Shown: positions 1 through 6,457, numbered from the stretch's first letter. The stretch is 6,956 nt of DNA from an uncultured Nostocoides sp. (GCA_936931335.1 CAKZIH010000201.1:1-6956); one strand, 5' to 3'. Notes: generated by a model from the sequence alone, not told the origin. Made by a program: numbers and translations.

Positions 1-3000
1 TAGCCCGGCCCCGGCGGCGCCGCGGCCGGCCGGTGGCGGCCGAGGTCTCCGGCTCCACGGTCACCGGGGTGGTGCGCGCGTCCGGATCGCTGGTGCCGGG
101 CAGGTCCGCACCGCTGACCAGGTCCGATGCGGCCGCCACGTCAGCTGCGGCCAGATCCGATGTCACCAGATCGGCTGTTGCCAGGTCAGATGTCGCCAGG
201 CCGGAGGTCGACGAGTTGAGGCCGGCGAGGGTGTCCACATCCGAGTCGGTATGCCGGGTGCTCACCTCGGGCAACTCGGCATCCTCTGCCGAGAGTTGGG
301 CTGGTTCGCCGGCGGTTGCCTTGAGCGCCGCGGCGTGCGCGGCCGCGGCAATCTGGGCGGCGGTGGGCCCGGTGCGCACCGGGGTGGGCGCGCTCTCCTC
401 GGTCGTGTCCCGTCCGCCACGACGCCGGCCACCGCGGTCATTCCCGTTGCGGTCATTACCACCGCGGTCATTGCCACCGCGGTCATTGCCACCACGGTCA
501 TTGCCACCACGGTCGTGCCCGTTGTGGTTCGACCCATTGCCACCGGAGCCATTGCCGCCATGACCATTACCGCCATGGCCGTTGTCGTGATGGCCGTTAC
601 CCGGCTTGCCAGAGCCATTGCCCGAGTGACCGTTGCCACCCTGGCTCTCCTCGACCGGCTGGTCACGCACCACGACCCCGCGCCCGTTGCAGCATTCACA
701 CGGCTCGGAAAACACCTCAAGCAGCCCGGACGCCACCCGCTTGCGGGTCATCTGCACCAGACCCAGCGAGGTCACCTCGGCGACCTGGTGCTTGGTGCGG
801 TCGCGGCCCAGGCATTCCAGCAGTCGGCGCACGACGAGGTCCCGGTTGGACTCCAGGACCATGTCGATGAAGTCGACGACGATGATGCCGCCGATGTCGC
901 GCAGGCGCAGTTGGCGGACGATCTCCTCGGCCGCCTCGAGGTTGTTCTTGGTAACGGTCTCCTCGAGGTTGCCGCCGGAGCCGACGAACTTGCCCGTGTT
1001 CACGTCGACGACGGTCATCGCTTCGGTGCGGTCGATGACCAGCGAACCACCGGAGGGCAGATAGACCTTGCGGTCCAGCGCCTTGGCGATCTGCTCGTCG
1101 ATCCGGTGCTCGGCGAAGACATCGCGTTCGCTGGTCCACTTGGTCATCCGCGCGGCCAGATCGGGGGCGACGTCCTCGATATAGGTGGAGATCTCCTCCC
1201 ATACCTCGTCGCCGGCGATCACCAGGGAGCTGAAGTCCTCGTTGAAGACGTCGCGGATGACGCGGACGGTGAGATCGGGCTCGGAGTAGAGCAGGCTCGG
1301 GGCGTTCTTCTTGCCGCCCTTCTTGTCGGCCGCGGCGCTTACCCGTTCCCAGGTCTTGGCCAGGCGCTCGACGTCGCGGCGCAGTTCCTCTTCGCTGGCG
1401 CCCTCGGCTGCGGTGCGGACGATGACCCCGGCATCGGCGGGGACGATCTCCTTGAGGATGCTCTTGAGGCGGGCGCGCTCGGTGTCCGGCAGCTTGCGGG
1501 AGATCCCGGTCATATTGCCCTGCGGCACATAGACCAGGTAGCGCCCCGGCAGCGAGATCTGCGAGGTGAGCCGCGCGCCCTTGTGACCGAGCGGGTCCTT
1601 GGTCACCTGGACCAGGACCGTCTCACCGGAGGACAGGGCGTTCTCGATGCGCTTTGCGGACCCGGTCTCCAGGCCCGCGACATCCCAGTTGACCTCACCG
1701 GCATAGAGCACGGCATTGCGGCCCCGACCGATGTCGACGAAGGCGGCTTCCATCGAGGGCAGCACATTCTGCACGCGGCCGAGGTAGATATTGCCGGCCA
1801 TCGAGGCATTGGTGGTGCGCGAGACGTAGTGCTCCACGAGGATGCCGTCCTCGAGCACGGCGATCTGGGTGCGGCCCGCGCGGCGGCGCACGACCATGGT
1901 CCGTTCGACGCTCTCGCGGCGCGCGAGGAATTCCTTCTCGGTGATGATCGTGCGGCGCCGGCCGGCCTCGCGGCCCTCGCGGCGGCGCTGCTTCTTGGCC
2001 TCCAGGCGGGTGGACCCGCGCACCGAGGTGACCTCATCGCGGGCGCGGCGCGACTCGCGCACCTTGGTCACGGTGCCGGGCGGGTCCTCCCCCTCCGCCG
2101 CCGAACTGGCGCGGCGCCGACGGCGGCGGCGCCGACCGCCACCCTCCGTGGCCTCGGCGTCGTTGTCGCTCGCCTGGTCGTCATCCGACTCGGCGTCGTC
2201 CTGACTCGCCTCATCCTGGCCCTCGCCATCCGGGGCCGAGTCCGTATGCGGCGTGCTCGCCTCGTCGCTCTCCTGCGCCTCGGGCTCCGTCTCGCGGGAC
2301 TTGCGCCCCCGGCCGCCGCGGCGGCGGCGGCTGCGGCCAGTGGGCTCGGCGTTCTCTTCGGCGGCAGAGTCCGCCGCCACCTCGGTGTCCTGCGTCGCGG
2401 ACGTGGCGTCATCGCCTCCCCGGTCGGCAAACGACGCAGCGCTGGCCAGCTCATCCGCGAAGTCTCGCTCCGGGGTCGGCTCCGGCTCGAAGGTCGCCGG
2501 ACGCGGAGTCGCGGCGCCGGCCGGTCGGGTGGCCCGGCGGGCCGGCGGCGGCTGCGGGGGCTGGAAGATCAGACCGAACGCGGCCGGCACCACGGGAGCA
2601 GCGTCCTCGTCGTCGTCGGCATTCTCGTCATCGGCGGCGGGTTCATCCGCCACGCGCTGATCAGCCGCGAGTTCAGCGGTCTCGAGTTCAGCCGTCTCGA
2701 GTTCAGCGGTCTCGAGTTCACCGGTCTTAACGTCATCGGCCTCAGCCACGAAGACCCCGGCCTCACCGCCAGCGTCGACGGCGGAGGGCTCATCCACCCC
2801 ATCGGCCGGAGCGTGCGGGTCCATCTCTTCGGCGTCCGGGGAATCCAGCAGGCCCGGGGCGTCCTCGATCGTCGGGAGATCTGCGTCCTGCTCGTCTCGC
2901 GCCGCGCCCAGGAAGTCGGGGACCTCATCTTCAGTGGGGGCACCGGCCGTGGTGGCCGGCTCCTCACTGTCGCGTTCCGGCGGAGCGATCTCGTCGATCT

Positions 3001-3064
3001 CCGCGAGCACACCCGGGTCGAGGGTGAGCTGTTCGTCGCCGGGGAATTCTGTGGGCTCACTCAT
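1..3064 (-). CDS. rne: Ribonuclease E/G family endoribonuclease, C-terminal end cut off by the window edge
   Basis: RNase E cleaves single-stranded RNA and drives mRNA turnover and rRNA/tRNA processing; in many bacteria it scaffolds a degradosome. 1021 codons are visible without a stop. Residues 1 to about 395 are a low-complexity extension: acidic at first, with an ETAEL repeat at 113-132, then Arg-rich blocks. The core follows. The S1-type RNA-binding domain begins near 400. R550-T551 match the E. coli 5'-monophosphate sensor pair R169/T170. D687 (in VVDVNTG) and D731 (in VVDFIDM) match the Mg-binding catalytic pair D303/D346. The Zn-link is C-E-C-C at 789-792. After it come an Asn/Gly/RGG-rich repeat (809-885), a pentad-repeat region (955-981) and an Arg-rich stretch at the edge. 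The start is firm: the codon before this ATG is an in-frame TAG. Catalytic-core identity is very sure. Full length is unknown but already exceeds the roughly 950 residues of the M. tuberculosis protein. It is probably co-transcribed with the upstream DUF2344 gene. Confidence 0.96.
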   Translation of the reverse strand, partial: MSEPTEFPGDEQLTLDPGVLAEIDEIAPPERDSEEPATTAGAPTEDEVPDFLGAARDEQDADLPTIEDAPGLLDSPDAEEMDPHAPADGVDEPSAVDAGGEAGVFVAEADDVKTGELETAELETAELETAELAADQRVADEPAADDENADDDEDAAPVVPAAFGLIFQPPQPPPARRATRPAGAATPRPATFEPEPTPERDFADELASAASFADRGGDDATSATQDTEVAADSAAEENAEPTGRSRRRRGGRGRKSRETEPEAQESDEASTPHTDSAPDGEGQDEASQDDAESDDDQASDNDAEATEGGGRRRRRRRRASSAAEGEDPPGTVTKVRESRRARDEVTSVRGSTRLEAKKQRRREGREAGRRRTIITEKEFLARRESVERTMVVRRRAGRTQIAVLEDGILVEHYVSRTTNASMAGNIYLGRVQNVLPSMEAAFVDIGRGRNAVLYAGEVNWDVAGLETGSAKRIENALSSGETVLVQVTKDPLGHKGARLTSQISLPGRYLVYVPQGNMTGISRKLPDTERARLKSILKEIVPADAGVIVRTAAEGASEEELRRDVERLAKTWERVSAAADKKGGKKNAPSLLYSEPDLTVRVIRDVFNEDFSSLVIAGDEVWEEISTYIEDVAPDLAARMTKWTSERDVFAEHRIDEQIAKALDRKVYLPSGGSLVIDRTEAMTVVDVNTGKFVGSGGNLEETVTKNNLEAAEEIVRQLRLRDIGGIIVVDFIDMVLESNRDLVVRRLLECLGRDRTKHQVAEVTSLGLVQMTRKRVASGLLEVFSEPCECCNGRGVVVRDQPVEESQGGNGHSGNGSGKPGNGHHDNGHGGNGHGGNGSGGNGSNHNGHDRGGNDRGGNDRGGNDRGGNDRNGNDRGGRRRGGRDTTEESAPTPVRTGPTAAQIAAAAHAAALKATAGEPAQLSAEDAELPEVSTRHTDSDVDTLAGLNSSTSGLATSDLATADLVTSDLAAADVAAASDLVSGADLPGTSDPDARTTPVTVEPETSAATGRPRRRRGRA
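122..202 (-). repeat. Degenerate 15-base repeat in the rne C-terminal region, D-L-x-T/A-S/A pentads
   Basis: Translated on the minus strand, rne residues 955-981 read as successive pentads GLATS, DLATA, DLVTS, DLAAA, DVAAA followed by SDL and, shortly after, ADL. The DNA has a matching 15-base period (plus-strand units beginning ccagatc or ccaggtc), more diverged than the ETAEL array. The register resembles the A(D/N)Lxx rule of pentapeptide-repeat proteins, but there are too few units to claim a beta-helix fold. Confidence 0.7.
416..640 (-). repeat. Degenerate 15-base tandem repeat in rne encoding NGxxx then NDRGG pentads
   Basis: The most regular part is six consecutive 15-base units at 434-523 (434, 449, 464, 479, 494, 509), most reading close to gcggtcattgccacc on the plus strand and encoding NDRGG. 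The same five-residue period continues as NGHGG, NGSGG and NGHHD units up to about 640, broken by two seven-residue units (NGSGKPG and NGHDRGG). The encoded segment is rne residues 809 to about 883. It has no hydrophobic residues and ends in RRRGGRD, so it should be disordered. DRGG repeats resemble RGG boxes, which bind RNA in other proteins. Confidence 0.9.
2669..2728 (-). repeat. Four 15-base tandem units in rne encoding ETAEL pentads
   Basis: Units start at 2669, 2684, 2699 and 2714, each reading gagttcagcggtctc on the plus strand with only one to three changes. They encode residues 113-132 of RNase E (KTGEL, then three ETAEL). The near-identity of the units points to recent duplication by slippage. 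The segment lies in the acidic N-terminal extension, well before the S1 domain. Confidence 0.88.
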
Positions 3065-3074
3065 CTAGTGCGCA

Positions 3075-3080
3075 CCTTCC
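3075..3080 (-). promoter_or_regulatory. Probable Shine-Dalgarno of rne
   Basis: On the minus strand GGAAGG lies 10 bases before the rne ATG at 3064. The spacing is slightly long but usable. With the in-frame TAG touching the start codon it supports this start. I saw no convincing -10/-35 pair in the 142-base gap upstream, so rne may be read mainly from the promoter of the preceding gene. Confidence 0.6.
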
Positions 3081-3206
3081 GACGGTGGGTGCGACGACCA
3101 CACCGGCCGGTTCGGCCCCGTCACGCTCACCGCGTGTTGGGTCGCGCCGGCGGATGCCGACACGGAAGTCGTCATATTCCGGTGAGTGCGGCTCGCGCGT
3201 GGCGCG

Positions 3207-3959
3207 TCACCGGTCCCCGGCGCCGCCGTCCTTATCCGTAGCCAAGGGATCGGCCACTCGCTCGGATGCGGTGTCCCACGGTCCCTGTGCCAGTCGGGTG
3301 GCCCGTGGGGGCCGCGGCGGCACGAACTGGAACGAATTGCTCAGAGCGGTCAGAACGTCGTCGGGACGTATGGCAGGTGTGGTATGCCGTACGACCAGTC
3401 GCAGTATCGCATACCCGGGCCGCTCCCCCACGGTTGCCACGAGCAGCGCTGCCTTGACGTCCAACTCCCGTGGGCCGTTCTTGAACGTACGGGTCACCCG
3501 CACCTCGTCGGCCGACGTCATACCGGCGACGGCGTCGGTGAGTTCGCCGAGCACCTCGCCGGGGAACTCGATCTCCCAGTCGCTGGCCTCCAAGCGATCC
3601 GGCAGCGAGCCGCCGGCCGAGCGCACCACCTCGAGGATGTCGAGGCCGTCGGGCAGCGCCGCGTCGAGGTCGGCACGCAATTGGTCGGCGTCGACCTCGC
3701 GGGTCACCCCAATCTCGAAGTACTCCGCCTCGGACGCCATCCCGGTGGGCGCGCCCCCGGCATACGAAATCCGCGGATGCGGGTGGAATCCGCCGGAAAA
3801 GGCCATCGGCACCTGCGCCCGGCGCAAGGCGCGCTCCAGCGCCCGGGAGAAGTCGCGGGTGGAGGAGAAGCGCATGCGGCCGCGGCGCGCATACCGGATG
3901 CGATACCGCGCGACGGTGGGCGCGGGCGGTGGGCCTTCGGGCTGGGGTGCGGGTGCCAT
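3207..3959 (-). CDS. TIGR03936/DUF2344 radical-SAM-associated protein
   Basis: A 250-residue protein of the DUF2344 (TIGR03936) family. After a short Pro/Ala-rich N-terminus it opens with the family's typical block at about residues 16-85: RYRIRYARRGRMRF, then STRDFSRALERALRRA, a PMAFSGGFHPHPRISYAG motif and an APTGMASEAEYFEI segment. The rest is an alpha/beta region without membrane segments or signal peptide, with a charged polar tail. The molecular function is not established. In many genomes the domain is fused to, or encoded next to, a B12-binding radical SAM protein (TIGR03960), and in actinobacteria it commonly precedes rne, as here. The radical SAM gene is not on the upstream side in this window. 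ATG 3959 has no good Shine-Dalgarno, but a GATAAT box lies 10 bases before it, so translation may start close to the mRNA 5' end. Family assignment is strong, role unknown. Confidence 0.9.
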   Translation of the reverse strand: MAPAPQPEGPPPAPTVARYRIRYARRGRMRFSSTRDFSRALERALRRAQVPMAFSGGFHPHPRISYAGGAPTGMASEAEYFEIGVTREVDADQLRADLDAALPDGLDILEVVRSAGGSLPDRLEASDWEIEFPGEVLGELTDAVAGMTSADEVRVTRTFKNGPRELDVKAALLVATVGERPGYAILRLVVRHTTPAIRPDDVLTALSNSFQFVPPRPPRATRLAQGPWDTASERVADPLATDKDGGAGDR

Positions 3960-3969
3960 GACGGCTGCG

Positions 3970-3975
3970 ATTATC
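3970..3975 (-). promoter_or_regulatory. Candidate -10 box for the DUF2344-rne transcript
   Basis: The minus strand reads GATAAT, one base from TATAAT, in an otherwise very GC-rich divergent intergenic. It ends 10 bases before the DUF2344 ATG (3959), which would put the transcript start within a few bases of the start codon. No clear -35 hexamer is visible about 17 bases further upstream. Confidence 0.45.
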
Positions 3976-3990
3976 CCCCGCCCAGCGCCC

Positions 3991-3996
3991 TAGGGT
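3991..3996 (+). promoter_or_regulatory. Candidate -10 box for the aminotransferase gene, probably leaderless
   Basis: TAGGGT fits the actinobacterial TANNNT pattern. It ends exactly 7 bases before ATG 4004, which would make the start codon the first transcribed triplet. The overlapping AGGG (3992-3995) with 8-base spacing could instead act as a Shine-Dalgarno on a longer transcript. No good -35 is seen. Confidence 0.45.
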
Positions 3997-4003
3997 GATC
4001 GCC

Positions 4004-5371
4004 ATGACTCCGATCGACCGCGGCCGGCTGGCAACGGTGCTCGCGGCCGAGCAGACCACATACACCGACGCGCACCCGCGCTCCCGCGAGCTCTACTCCT
4101 GCGCCGGGAACCTCTTCGGGCGGGTGCCGATGACCTGGATGAATATGTGGTCGGGGGGCTTCCCGCTCTATCTCGATCGCGCCCGCGGCGCGCGGGTCAG
4201 CGATGTCGACGGGCACGAGTATGTCGATTTCGCCCTCGGCGACACCGGCGCGATGGCCGGGCATTCCCCCGAGGCGACGATCAAGGCGGTCACCGGCCGG
4301 TATGCCGATCTCGGCGGCGCGACAACAATGCTGCCCACCGCCGATGCCCAGTGGGTCGGCGCGGAACTCACCGCCCGCTTTCGGATGCCGCTGTGGAGCT
4401 TCGCGCTGAGCGCGACGGACGCGAACCGGTGGGCGATCCGGTTGGCTCGCCTGGCGACCGGGCGGCCCAAGATCCTGGTCTTCGGCTACGGCTATCACGG
4501 CAGCGTGGACGAGGCCTTCGCGCTGCGGGACTCCGGCGGCGCCACCATCACCCGACCGGGGAATGTCGCCCCGCCGGTCCCGGTGGAGCTCACCACTCGT
4601 GCGGCGACCTGGAACGACCTGGACTCGGTCGAGGAGGCGCTGCGCCACGGCGATATCGCCGCGATCCTCACCGAACCGGCCCTGACCAATATCGGGATCG
4701 TCCTGCCCGAGCCCGGCTTCCTCGACGGATTGCGTTCGCTGGCAACGAGGTATGGCGCCCTGCTGATGATCGACGAGACCCACACCTTCTCGGTCGGCTG
4801 GGGCGGTGCGACCACCGAGTGGGACCTGGATCCTGACATCGTCGTGGTCGGCAAGTCGATCGGTGGCGGGATTCCCTGTGCCGCATACGGATTGAGCCGG
4901 GAGGTCGCGGCGGCGGTGACCCGGCATACGCAGTCCGGCGACGCCGACATCGTGGACGTGGGAGGGGTCGGCGGCACCCTCGCCGGCAATGCCCTCTCCC
5001 TCGCCGCGGCTCGGGCGACCCTGGGTGAGGTGCTGACCCCGGAGGCGTTCGCGCGGATGATCGATCTGGCGACCGTCTATACCGAGGGCGTGCAGGGCGC
5101 GATCGATGAGTTCGAATTGCCGTGGACGGTCACCCAGCTCGGGGCCCGCTCGGAGTACCGATTTACTTCTCCCGCACCGACATCCGGCGAAGACTCCGCG
5201 GCCGCTGCCGACGAGGAGTTGGACGCCTATCTGCACCTGGCGCTGGTCAACCGCGGCTTCCTGCTCACGCCCTTCCACAATATGGCGCTCATGTGCCCGG
5301 ACACCACGCGTGCCGATGTGGACCGGCATACGGTGGCCTTCCGCGAGGTGACCGCCGCCCTGCGTCACTGA
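4004..5371 (+). CDS. Class III PLP-dependent aminotransferase (transaminase, glutamate-1-semialdehyde aminomutase-like)
   Basis: A 455-residue fold-type I PLP enzyme, full length for the class III aminotransferase family, which moves an amino group between an amine or amino acid and a keto acid. Visible motifs: SATDAN (136-141) in the phosphate-binding position usually occupied by SGTEA; Y164-H165-G166 for cofactor stacking; D257 in MIDETHT, which contacts the PLP pyridine nitrogen; and K284 in VVGKSIGGGIP, the Schiff-base lysine. The substrate cannot be told from sequence. It resembles proteins labelled transaminase or glutamate-1-semialdehyde aminomutase, but no tetrapyrrole genes are nearby and the SATDAN motif is non-standard, so I do not call it hemL. 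ATG 4004 is preferred over the in-frame GTG at 3995 because AGGG and the TAGGGT box sit just upstream of it and overlap the GTG. It is divergent from the DUF2344 gene and stands alone as a transcription unit. Confidence 0.88.
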   Translation: MTPIDRGRLATVLAAEQTTYTDAHPRSRELYSCAGNLFGRVPMTWMNMWSGGFPLYLDRARGARVSDVDGHEYVDFALGDTGAMAGHSPEATIKAVTGRYADLGGATTMLPTADAQWVGAELTARFRMPLWSFALSATDANRWAIRLARLATGRPKILVFGYGYHGSVDEAFALRDSGGATITRPGNVAPPVPVELTTRAATWNDLDSVEEALRHGDIAAILTEPALTNIGIVLPEPGFLDGLRSLATRYGALLMIDETHTFSVGWGGATTEWDLDPDIVVVGKSIGGGIPCAAYGLSREVAAAVTRHTQSGDADIVDVGGVGGTLAGNALSLAAARATLGEVLTPEAFARMIDLATVYTEGVQGAIDEFELPWTVTQLGARSEYRFTSPAPTSGEDSAAAADEELDAYLHLALVNRGFLLTPFHNMALMCPDTTRADVDRHTVAFREVTAALRH

Positions 5372-5657
5372 GGGTGTGTGATTGAGGATGTGCGGCTGAG
5401 CCCAGCCCGGCTGCGTCAGTCGCGGCCGGATTCGTTGGGCTGCAACGGTTTTGGACAGCGGCATTCCCCATGCCCACGGCCTCGCCGCCTACCCGGGCAA
5501 TCCAACCGACCCGGTCCGCGTCGGCCCACCAGCGGGTGAATTCGGCGAGGAACTGCGGGTCGGCACTCTCCACGCACCCGGTGCTCCACTGCGCACACAT
5601 CCGCGCAAGGTCCGACAGGTCCGCCTCGCCCACCCGGGTCAGCGTCGCCGCAGTCAC
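5289..5657 (-). pseudogene. N-terminal remnant of a GNAT-family acetyltransferase
   Basis: The frame from GTG 5657 is open for 122 codons. Its first 65 or so residues look like the start of a GNAT N-acetyltransferase: a TRVGEADLSDLARM opening, an acidic-aromatic helix region (FLAEFTRWWADADRVGWIAR), then GGEAVGM, the beta-strand segment that normally precedes the catalytic strands. GC3 is high up to about 5465. After that the frame becomes low-complexity, loses the codon bias, and runs into the antisense strand of the aminotransferase before stopping. The acetyl-CoA-binding part of a normal protein of about 150 residues (Q/R-x-x-G-x-G/A) is missing. A TACGGT box 6 bases before the GTG suggests that a leaderless start was retained. 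It may be a deletion relic; a short expressed protein cannot be excluded. GNAT assignment is moderate. Confidence 0.5.
5433..5452 (+). terminator. Weak possible intrinsic terminator of the aminotransferase gene
   Basis: CGTTG (5433-5437) pairs with CAACG (5443-5447) around a five-base loop, followed by GTTTT. It lies about 60 bases past the aminotransferase stop. The stem is short, and the sequence also falls inside the reverse-strand acetyltransferase remnant, so this is only a candidate. Confidence 0.3.
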
Positions 5658-5663
5658 CGCCCG

Positions 5664-5669
5664 ACCGTA
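5664..5669 (-). promoter_or_regulatory. Candidate -10 box for the acetyltransferase remnant
   Basis: The minus strand reads TACGGT (TANNNT), ending 6 bases before GTG 5657. This would place the transcript start at or next to the start codon. No matching -35 is visible. Confidence 0.3.
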
Positions 5670-5695
5670 GCCCGTGCCGCCCGACCGCCCGCAAA

Positions 5696-5710
5696 GGTAG
5701 GTTGTTTACC
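5696..5710 (+). promoter_or_regulatory. Possible operator: GGTA-N7-TACC inverted repeat at the regulator start
   Basis: GGTA (5696-5699) and TACC (5707-5710) form a small palindrome with a 7-base centre. It spans the putative -10 box and ends right at the GTG start. GntR/FadR proteins bind short GT-N-AC palindromes and often repress themselves, so self-regulation is plausible. The arms are only four bases, so chance is a real alternative. Confidence 0.25.
5698..5703 (+). promoter_or_regulatory. Candidate -10 box of the FadR-like regulator gene, probably leaderless
   Basis: TAGGTT fits the actinobacterial -10 pattern and ends exactly 7 bases before GTG 5711. The overlapping AAAGGTAGG (5693-5701) could alternatively be a Shine-Dalgarno with 9-base spacing if transcription starts upstream. 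Both readings choose GTG 5711 over the in-frame TTG at 5702, which overlaps these elements. Confidence 0.45.
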
Positions 5711-6397
5711 GTGGCCCTGACCGACGACGCGATCGAGCGCATCAAGACGATGATCGTGACCGGTGAGCTGCGCCCCGGCGACCGGCTGCCGCCCGAGCGG
5801 GAACTCGGCGAGGCGCTCGGCCTGTCCCGCAACTCCCTGCGGGAGGCAGTGAAGGCCCTGGAGGTCATGCGGGTCCTCGATGTCCGCCGCGGTGATGGGA
5901 CCTATGTCTCCAGCCTGGAGCCAGACCTGCTGCTCGACGTCATCGGCTTCGTCGCCGACATCCAGCGCGACACCACGGTGCTGGAGCTGCTTGAGGTCCG
6001 CGCCATTCTGGAGCCCCAGGCGGCGGCCATGGCAGCGCTACGGATCACCGATGAGGACATCACCGAACTGCGGGCTCTGGTCGCGGCCGCCCGCGAGGCA
6101 ATCACCATCGAAGACCTGGTCCGCAATGACATCGACTTCCACGCCCGGATCAACGCGGTTGCCGGCAACCAATATCTCGCCTCGGTCCTGCGCACCCTGT
6201 CCACGGGCACCCAGCGGGCCCGCATCTGGCGCGGGCTGACCGAGACCGGTGCGGGTCAGCGGACCATCAGCGAGCATGAGGCCATCGTCGATGCCCTGGC
6301 CGCCCGCAATCCCGAGTTGGCCCGCGCGCACGAGAGCATTCACGTCCACGGCGTGATCACCTGGCTGCGTTCGACCCTGGAGTCCACCCGCGGCTGA
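5711..6397 (+). CDS. GntR-family transcriptional regulator, FadR subfamily (FCD domain)
   Basis: A 228-residue DNA-binding regulator. Residues 1-68 are the GntR winged helix-turn-helix: the GELRPGDRLPPERELGEALG block (18-37), the recognition region LSRNSLREAVKALE (38-51) and the wing RRGDGTYV (59-66). Residues 85-220 form an all-helical FCD ligand-binding domain with the complete metal-ligand set D140-x3-H144, H189 and H211, and the conserved R97-x3-E101 pair. FCD regulators usually sense a small organic acid or sugar acid bound at the metal. The effector cannot be told here. It points toward, and converges with, a sugar-type binding-protein gene, so control of that transport locus is possible but unproven. 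GTG 5711 is chosen because of the AAAGGTAGG/TAGGTT element before it. The length is normal. Confidence 0.93.
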   Translation: MALTDDAIERIKTMIVTGELRPGDRLPPERELGEALGLSRNSLREAVKALEVMRVLDVRRGDGTYVSSLEPDLLLDVIGFVADIQRDTTVLELLEVRAILEPQAAAMAALRITDEDITELRALVAAAREAITIEDLVRNDIDFHARINAVAGNQYLASVLRTLSTGTQRARIWRGLTETGAGQRTISEHEAIVDALAARNPELARAHESIHVHGVITWLRSTLESTRG

Positions 6398-6423
6398 TTG
6401 AGCCGCCACCACCACCAGTCCTG

Positions 6424-6439
6424 GGGGCTCGCGGGCCCC
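6424..6439. terminator. Minor GC-rich hairpin downstream of the regulator
   Basis: GGGGC (6424-6428) can pair with GCCCC (6435-6439) around a six-base loop, 26 bases past the regulator stop. There is no T-run. It may assist the much stronger hairpin that follows, or be a chance result of base composition. Confidence 0.25.
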
Positions 6440-6457
6440 GGCACTAACGGCATACGC

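Noticed and set aside
122..202. The DLxTS pentads as a true pentapeptide-repeat beta-helix domain
   Set aside because: Only about five or six imperfect units are present, short of the length such a fold needs, and the surroundings are disordered.
431..523. The regular 15-base repeats as a CRISPR array or an origin iteron cluster
   Set aside because: There are no unique spacers, and the period is a multiple of three, in frame and coding for NDRGG pentads inside rne.
1001..1018. First reading of the RNase E active site suggested Asn instead of the first catalytic Asp
   Set aside because: Re-reading codon by codon gives MTVVDVNTG; the Asp codon is at 1004-1006 (D687), so the active site is intact.
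3105..3117. GGCCG-GTT-CGGCC hairpin in the gap between the DUF2344 gene and rne, as a terminator
   Set aside because: The stem is only five base pairs with no T-run, and such GC palindromes are expected by chance here. An rne leader structure is possible but unsupported.
251..3241. A 996-codon open frame on the plus strand across rne and the gap upstream of it
   Set aside because: It is codon-aligned antisense to rne. In GC3-rich DNA such mirror frames stay open by composition. The minus strand encodes unmistakable RNase E catalytic motifs, while the plus product is low-complexity and resembles nothing.
3971..5464. A 497-codon open frame on the minus strand opposite the aminotransferase
   Set aside because: The plus strand shows all the PLP-enzyme motifs with normal codon bias. 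The minus frame has no recognisable domain and is a composition shadow.
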